Below are positions 60,094 to 64,000 of a DNA stretch of 64,000 bases, in pieces. The DNA comes from Bradyrhizobium betae (GTDB lineage: Bacteria; Pseudomonadota; Alphaproteobacteria; Rhizobiales; Xanthobacteraceae), in the NCBI RefSeq assembly GCF_008932115.1, contig NZ_CP044543.1:2362501-2426500 (forward strand). Reading direction: 5' to 3'. The translations under genes and the position numbers were made by a program. Under the pieces are notes generated by a model. It was not told where the DNA came from, did not search any database, and was given only the letters and a program-made list of their open reading frames with translations. Each line of letters opens with the position of its first letter. The first letter of the stretch is position 1.

Positions 60094-61511
60094 CTACGCC
60101 ACGGACATGGTCAGGGGCGGCTCGACGTGGTCGGGCAGCGGACAGACATAAGGCGTCTTCGCGGTCCGCTTCGTCAGGTCCGCCTTCGCGGCCTTGATCA
60201 GCTCCGGATCCGTCAACGCCTTGATGCCGATACCGGCCATCGCCTTGGCGGCCTGCACCATGGCCTTGTGGGCGTGTCCGCTCTTGCCCTGCGCCACAAC
60301 CTGCCATGTGTGGAAGGGCGTGCCGATTGCAACCGTCGGCGCGTGAACCTGCACGGTCGGCACCACCCAGCTCACGTCGCCGACGTCGGTCGAGCCGACC
60401 AGCGGATTGCGCTTGGCGTCGAGCGGCACCAGGAAGTCGGCCAGCGGCCGATCGGTCGGCTCCATGCCGATGGCGTAGTAGACCGACTCGATGTCCTTGT
60501 CGCTCAGGGTCCCGCGGATCTCCTTGGCAAAGCTCTTGTCGGCGTCGTCGAAATGCGGCGGTCCGAGCTCTTCCATGACCCGGTGCAGCGCCTGCTCCAG
60601 CGGCGTGTTCGGCAGGATGTTGGAGACCGCGGAGATGACCTTCATCTCGACCTTGGTCTCGGTCATCAGCGCCGCGCCCTCCGCGATCTTGCTGACGCGA
60701 CCGACCAGTTCGTTCATGCCGGGCAGATCGCGGGCGCGGATCGAGTAGCGGACCCGTGCATGGGCCTGCACCACGTTCGGTGCGATGCCGCCGGTGTCGA
60801 GCAGCGCATAGTGCACGCGCGCGTCGCTCGGCATGTGCTCGCGCATGTAATTCACGCCGACATTCATCAATTCCACCGCATCGAGCGCAGAACGGCCGAG
60901 ATGGGGCGAAGCCGCCGCATGCGAGGTTCGACCGGTGAAGATGAAGTCGGCGCGCGTATTCGCGAGAGACGGTGTCACGGCCACTTCCCAAAAACTGTGC
61001 GGATGCCAGGTGATGGCGATGTCGGCGTCCTCGAACGCACCGGAGCGCACCATGAAGGCTTTTGCCGCGCCGCCTTCTTCCGCCGGGCAGCCGTAATAGC
61101 GGACGCGGCCCGGCACCTTGTTCTCGGCGAGCCAGTCCTTCACCGCGGTCGCGGCCAGCAGCGCCGCGGAACCAAGCAGATTATGGCCGCAGCCATGGCC
61201 GTGGCCGCCGGTCTCGGTCGGCCGATGCTCGGCGACGCCGGCCTCCTGGCTGAGGCCCGGCAGCGCGTCATATTCGCCCATGAAGGCGATGACCGGTCCG
61301 CCCTCACCCCATTCCCCATCAGCGCGGTCGGGATGCCGGCGACATTCTCGGTGATGCGGAAACCCTGGTGGCGCAACTCGGCGAGATGCTCGGCGGCGGA
61401 ACGCGCCTCGGTGTAGCACACCTCCGGCATGCCCCAGACCTTGTCGCTGAGGTCGATGAAACGCGCCTTGATCGTGTCGACGCCACGCCAGATGTCGCTG
61501 CGGTTATCCAT
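60094..61511 (-). pseudogene. M20 family amidohydrolase (AbgB-like) with a one-base frameshift
   Basis: The start ATG 61511 (MDNRSDIWRGVDTI) gives the normal N-terminus up to AGIPTALMG. One G is missing in the run GGGG at 61317-61314, so the frame changes and only then continues EWGEGGPVIAFMGEYDALPG. The rest is complete: HGHGCGHN, CPAEEGGAAKAF, HPHSFWE, SHAAASPHLGRSALDAVELM and ending at 60094. Repaired length is about 472 residues. The likely activity is release of p-aminobenzoyl-glutamate or similar amides, but AbgB specificity is only an inference. It lies next to the peptide transporter. A sequencing error is possible. Confidence 0.82.
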
Positions 61512-61803
61512 TGCTTCGGTCCGTGATCTCTTGGTCAAACGAAGCGACAATCGGTAGCAGCTTCATTGCACTCCGCCTAGCATTTCGCGGGACAGCAGCC
61601 ATGCGGCTGGGGCCGGAATGAGCAGCCGGCCTGCCTCCCGTGCAGCTACCGCTTCTGCACCATGCGAAGATTTCACGCGGCCTTCTCCGGAATAGTTGGG
61701 GAACGAGGCTTTCAAGACGGCCTGCTCCGGCCTAAATTATGCGTGCTTCGCGCGTCGTTCCGCCAGCCACGTCGGAGTCGATGCACTCAGCCAGGAGAAC
61801 TCC
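61512..61803. other. Intergenic region between M20 gene and protease-like gene
   Basis: About 290 bases between two divergent units. No repeat, hairpin or tRNA was recognised beyond the ribosome site AGGAGAA before 61804. Confidence 0.4.
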
Positions 61804-62775
61804 ATGCCCGCCTTGACCGAATGGAGAGTGCCGCCGGCCAACCAGCCGCGTGCGAGCGATTACGGTTTCGATCTCGACCGCGCGCTCGCATCCGTCGTCG
61901 GCCTGCATGCCATCATCCCGCCGGATGCTTTCAGCGCCGAGACGCTGGGCACCGAACGCGCCGGCAACGGCGTCGTGATCGACGACGGGCTGGTGCTCAC
62001 CATCGGTTATCTCATTACCGAGGCGGAATCGGTGTGGCTACACCTCGCCGACGGGCGCGTCGTCGAAGGACATGCGCTCGGCTTCGATTCCGTCACCGGC
62101 TTCGGCCTCGTGCAGGCGCTCGGCGAGTTCGAGGTCGAGCCCTTGCCGCTCGGCATTTCGGCCGAGACCCGGCTCGGCGACCGCGTCGTCGGCGGCGGCG
62201 CCGGCGGGCGCACGCGCTCGGTCGCAAGCCAGATCGTCGCCAAGCAGGAATTCGCCGGCTACTGGGAGTATCTGCTGGACGAAGCCATCTTCACCCATCC
62301 GGCGCACCCGAACTGGGGCGGCACGGCGCTGCTCAACGAGCGCGGCGAGTTGATCGGCATCGGCTCGCTTCAGCTCGAGCGCGAACGCGACGGCAAGGCC
62401 GAACACGTCAACATGATCGTGCCGATCGACCTGGTGAAGCCTGTCCTCGACGACCTGCGCAAGTTCGGCCGCGTCAACAAGCCGGCGCGGCCCTGGCTCG
62501 GACTCTATTCGACAGAGATCGACAACCGCGTCGTGGTGATCGGCATCTCCGCCAACGGCCCCGCGGCGCGCGCGGAGCTGAAGACCGGCGACGTCATCCT
62601 CGCTGTCGACGGCGAGAAGGTCACGAGCCAGACCGGCTTCTACAAAAAGATGTGGGGGCTCGGCGCCGCCGGCGTCGATGTGCCGCTCACCGTGCACCAT
62701 GAAGGCGTCACCTTCGACGTCACGGTGACATCGACCGACCGCTTCAAGCTGTTGAAGGCGCCGAAGCTGCACTGA
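61804..62775 (+). CDS. HtrA/S1C-like protease-fold protein with PDZ domain, catalytic triad lost
   Basis: 323 residues from ATG 61804 with AGGAGAA upstream. The protease fold is clear: AGNGVVIDDGLVLTIGYLI (His position now Tyr69), DSVTGFGLV (Asp position now Gly99) and HPNWGGTALLNERGELIGI (Ser position now Trp171), where DegP has TNNHV, RTDLAL and GNSGGPL. A PDZ domain follows (about 232-315, PWLGLYSTEIDNRVVVIGIS). No signal peptide or membrane segment, so it is probably cytoplasmic. Alignment by eye suggests a pseudo-protease that binds rather than cuts. Confidence 0.85.
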   Translation: MPALTEWRVPPANQPRASDYGFDLDRALASVVGLHAIIPPDAFSAETLGTERAGNGVVIDDGLVLTIGYLITEAESVWLHLADGRVVEGHALGFDSVTGFGLVQALGEFEVEPLPLGISAETRLGDRVVGGGAGGRTRSVASQIVAKQEFAGYWEYLLDEAIFTHPAHPNWGGTALLNERGELIGIGSLQLERERDGKAEHVNMIVPIDLVKPVLDDLRKFGRVNKPARPWLGLYSTEIDNRVVVIGISANGPAARAELKTGDVILAVDGEKVTSQTGFYKKMWGLGAAGVDVPLTVHHEGVTFDVTVTSTDRFKLLKAPKLH

Positions 62776-62811
62776 CCTGCGCTTGTGAGGAAGCCGCCAA
62801 GGAAAGCCGCA

Positions 62812-63882
62812 ATGAGCGAGGCTGTGATCGACGACATCGTGGCCGTGCTGCCGCCGCTCCTCAATGCGCTCGAAGCGCTCGGCTACTTCCAGCGGCATTT
62901 GCATCCCCCGGCCTTCGCCTCCGTGATGAACGCAATCGGCACGCCGGACGAGGCGCTGCAGGCGGCACGGGCTGAGATCGGAGACTGGCCGGAGCAGTTC
63001 TCAGGATTGCGCGGGCGGCTCGATCGCGCCTGCGACGAGACGGTCGCCGCCTATGCCGGCATCCGCGAGGTCGAGCGCGGCAATGGCGATCTCGTCGCGG
63101 TCTTCCGCACGCTGCGTCACCTGCCTCGCGCGCAGGAGGCTCTGTACCCCCTGGCAGCCCAGTTTCCGCCGGTGAGCAGCTTCTTCCTCAACCCCGACAA
63201 TCGCGAGAATACCGAGCTGCTGTCGCGGTTGGAGGTGGGTGCAGGTGAACACACCGGTATCTTCCACGACCACAACGAGCCCGGCAGCCGCGGCGGCTTC
63301 TCGGTCTATGTCCCGGAATATTATTCGCCTGAACGCGCCATGCCCCTGGTGATGGCGCTGCATGGCGGCAGCGGCAACGGCCGTGGCTTCCTGTGGAGCT
63401 GGCTGCGCGATGCGCGCAGTCTCGGCGCGATCCTGGTGGCGCCCACCGCGACCGGACCGACCTGGGCGCTGATGGGCGATGATGCCGACACGCCCAATCT
63501 CATGCGCATTCTCGAAACTGTCCGCAGCCGCTGGGCCATCGACGCCTCGCGCATGCTGCTGACCGGCATGAGCGACGGCGGCACGTTCAGCTACGTCAGT
63601 GGGCTCGACGGTGCTTCGCCCTTCAGTCATCTCGCACCGGTCTCGGCAACGTTCCATCCGCTGATGGCGGAGATGGCCGACGCCACGCGGCTGCAGGGCC
63701 TGCCCGTCTTCATCACCCACGGCAAGCTCGACTGGATGTTTCCGGTGCAGACCGCGCGGCAGACCCAGGCCGCGCTCTCGGCCGCCGGCGCCGACATCGT
63801 CTATCGCGAGATCGACGATCTCAGCCACACCTATCCGCGCGAGATCAATGCGGAGCTGGTGGCGTGGCTGAACGGAGGATGA
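62812..63882 (+). CDS. Alpha/beta hydrolase, phospholipase/carboxylesterase or PHB-depolymerase-like
   Basis: 356 residues from ATG 62812 with AAGGAAA upstream. A helical N-terminal domain (about 1-145) precedes the hydrolase core: VYVPEYYSPERAMPLVMALHGGSGNGRGFLW, nucleophile GMSDGGTFSYV (Ser near 256), acid in THGKLDWMFPVQ and His in DLSHTYPREIN. All three catalytic residues are present. It is translated 36 bases after the protease-like gene and may form an operon with it. The function of the N-terminal part is unknown. Confidence 0.85.
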   Translation: MSEAVIDDIVAVLPPLLNALEALGYFQRHLHPPAFASVMNAIGTPDEALQAARAEIGDWPEQFSGLRGRLDRACDETVAAYAGIREVERGNGDLVAVFRTLRHLPRAQEALYPLAAQFPPVSSFFLNPDNRENTELLSRLEVGAGEHTGIFHDHNEPGSRGGFSVYVPEYYSPERAMPLVMALHGGSGNGRGFLWSWLRDARSLGAILVAPTATGPTWALMGDDADTPNLMRILETVRSRWAIDASRMLLTGMSDGGTFSYVSGLDGASPFSHLAPVSATFHPLMAEMADATRLQGLPVFITHGKLDWMFPVQTARQTQAALSAAGADIVYREIDDLSHTYPREINAELVAWLNGG

Positions 63883-63963
63883 ACGAGCCGTCCTTACCTG
63901 CGCAGCACTGCCGCGGAACCATCGTTCGGGGCCGACGTTATCGCCGGTCATTGGAGGTTAGCC

Positions 63964-64000
63964 ATGCGGATGTTTCTGGGAATGATTTTGGGCGCGCTGC
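63964..64000 (+). CDS. Start of a further gene, cut by the window
   Basis: ATG 63964 with a strong GGAGG 6 bases upstream opens MRMFLGMILGAL, the beginning of a signal peptide or membrane helix. The rest is outside the window. Confidence 0.6.
   Translation, partial: MRMFLGMILGAL

Overview
The window is a chromosomal segment of an alphaproteobacterium of the genus Bradyrhizobium or a very close relative. The evidence is: the 16S-Ile-Ala-23S rRNA operon with an enlarged helix 9 in the 23S; high GC content; a TlpA protein of 221 residues that matches, from memory, the B. japonicum thioredoxin-like protein; alphaproteobacterial signatures such as a SAM-II riboswitch before metX, CpdR, a PduO-type adenosyltransferase and DUF2125; and many short palindromic intergenic repeats of Rhizobiales type. 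There is no prophage, insertion sequence, integrase or CRISPR array. Most of the window is housekeeping DNA.

Layout. 1-3370: rRNA operon on the minus strand (5' part of 23S, tRNA-Ala, tRNA-Ile, 16S, leader, strong promoter). 3901-9734: M23 cell-wall peptidase, clpB, MOSC protein. 9741-11724: a MITE-like repeat, CHAP-domain secreted protein, alpha/beta hydrolase. 11731-16894: amino-acid synthesis. metX-metW sits on the minus strand behind a SAM-II riboswitch with a terminator; chorismate mutase, hisC and a tyrA-type dehydrogenase lie on the plus strand. 16906-20295: porin, a small exported peptide, DUF2125 protein. 20406-25872: ChaC-like cyclotransferase, PlsC, YdcF, FtsX/FtsE, a zinc-ribbon membrane protein and CpdR. 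26018-34949: TIGR02302/DUF4175 protein split in two, a carboxymuconolactone-decarboxylase-like protein, an NAD-dependent dehydrogenase flanked by identical repeats, then lysA, lptM and argH, with tlpA divergent. 35127-38809: beta-oxidation and electron-transfer group (hbd, etfA, etfB), cobalamin adenosyltransferase, HIG1-like protein. 39058-46828: BrkB, a cytoplasmic hybrid histidine kinase, GluQRS, AlkA-like glycosylase, flavin monooxygenase, NHL beta-propeller protein, HNH endonuclease. 46896-54200: GH16 glucanase-like protein, GT87 membrane protein, dodecin, a frameshifted autotransporter and a divergent AraC regulator. 54207-61511: a five-gene peptide ABC transporter and a frameshifted M20 amidohydrolase. 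61804-64000: a protease-like protein without its catalytic triad, an esterase, and the start of one more gene.

How the genes work together. The metX riboswitch shuts down methionine synthesis when S-adenosylmethionine is abundant. The chorismate mutase-hisC-tyrA group supplies tyrosine and phenylalanine. argH-lptM-lysA forms a conserved arginine/lysine/lipoprotein unit next to tlpA. FtsEX and the M23 peptidase belong to septal cell-wall hydrolysis; M23 activation by FtsEX is only an inference here. The Dpp-type transporter probably imports small peptides or amidated compounds that the neighbouring M20 hydrolase would have split.

Most notable observations: two genes each broken by one missing base (autotransporter, M20 hydrolase); an HtrA/PDZ protein with all three catalytic residues replaced; the promoter-aptamer-antiterminator-terminator layout before metX; a split TIGR02302 gene whose second half has its own signal peptide; and several families of mobile-looking palindromic repeats. 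I did not find a clearly new multi-gene system.
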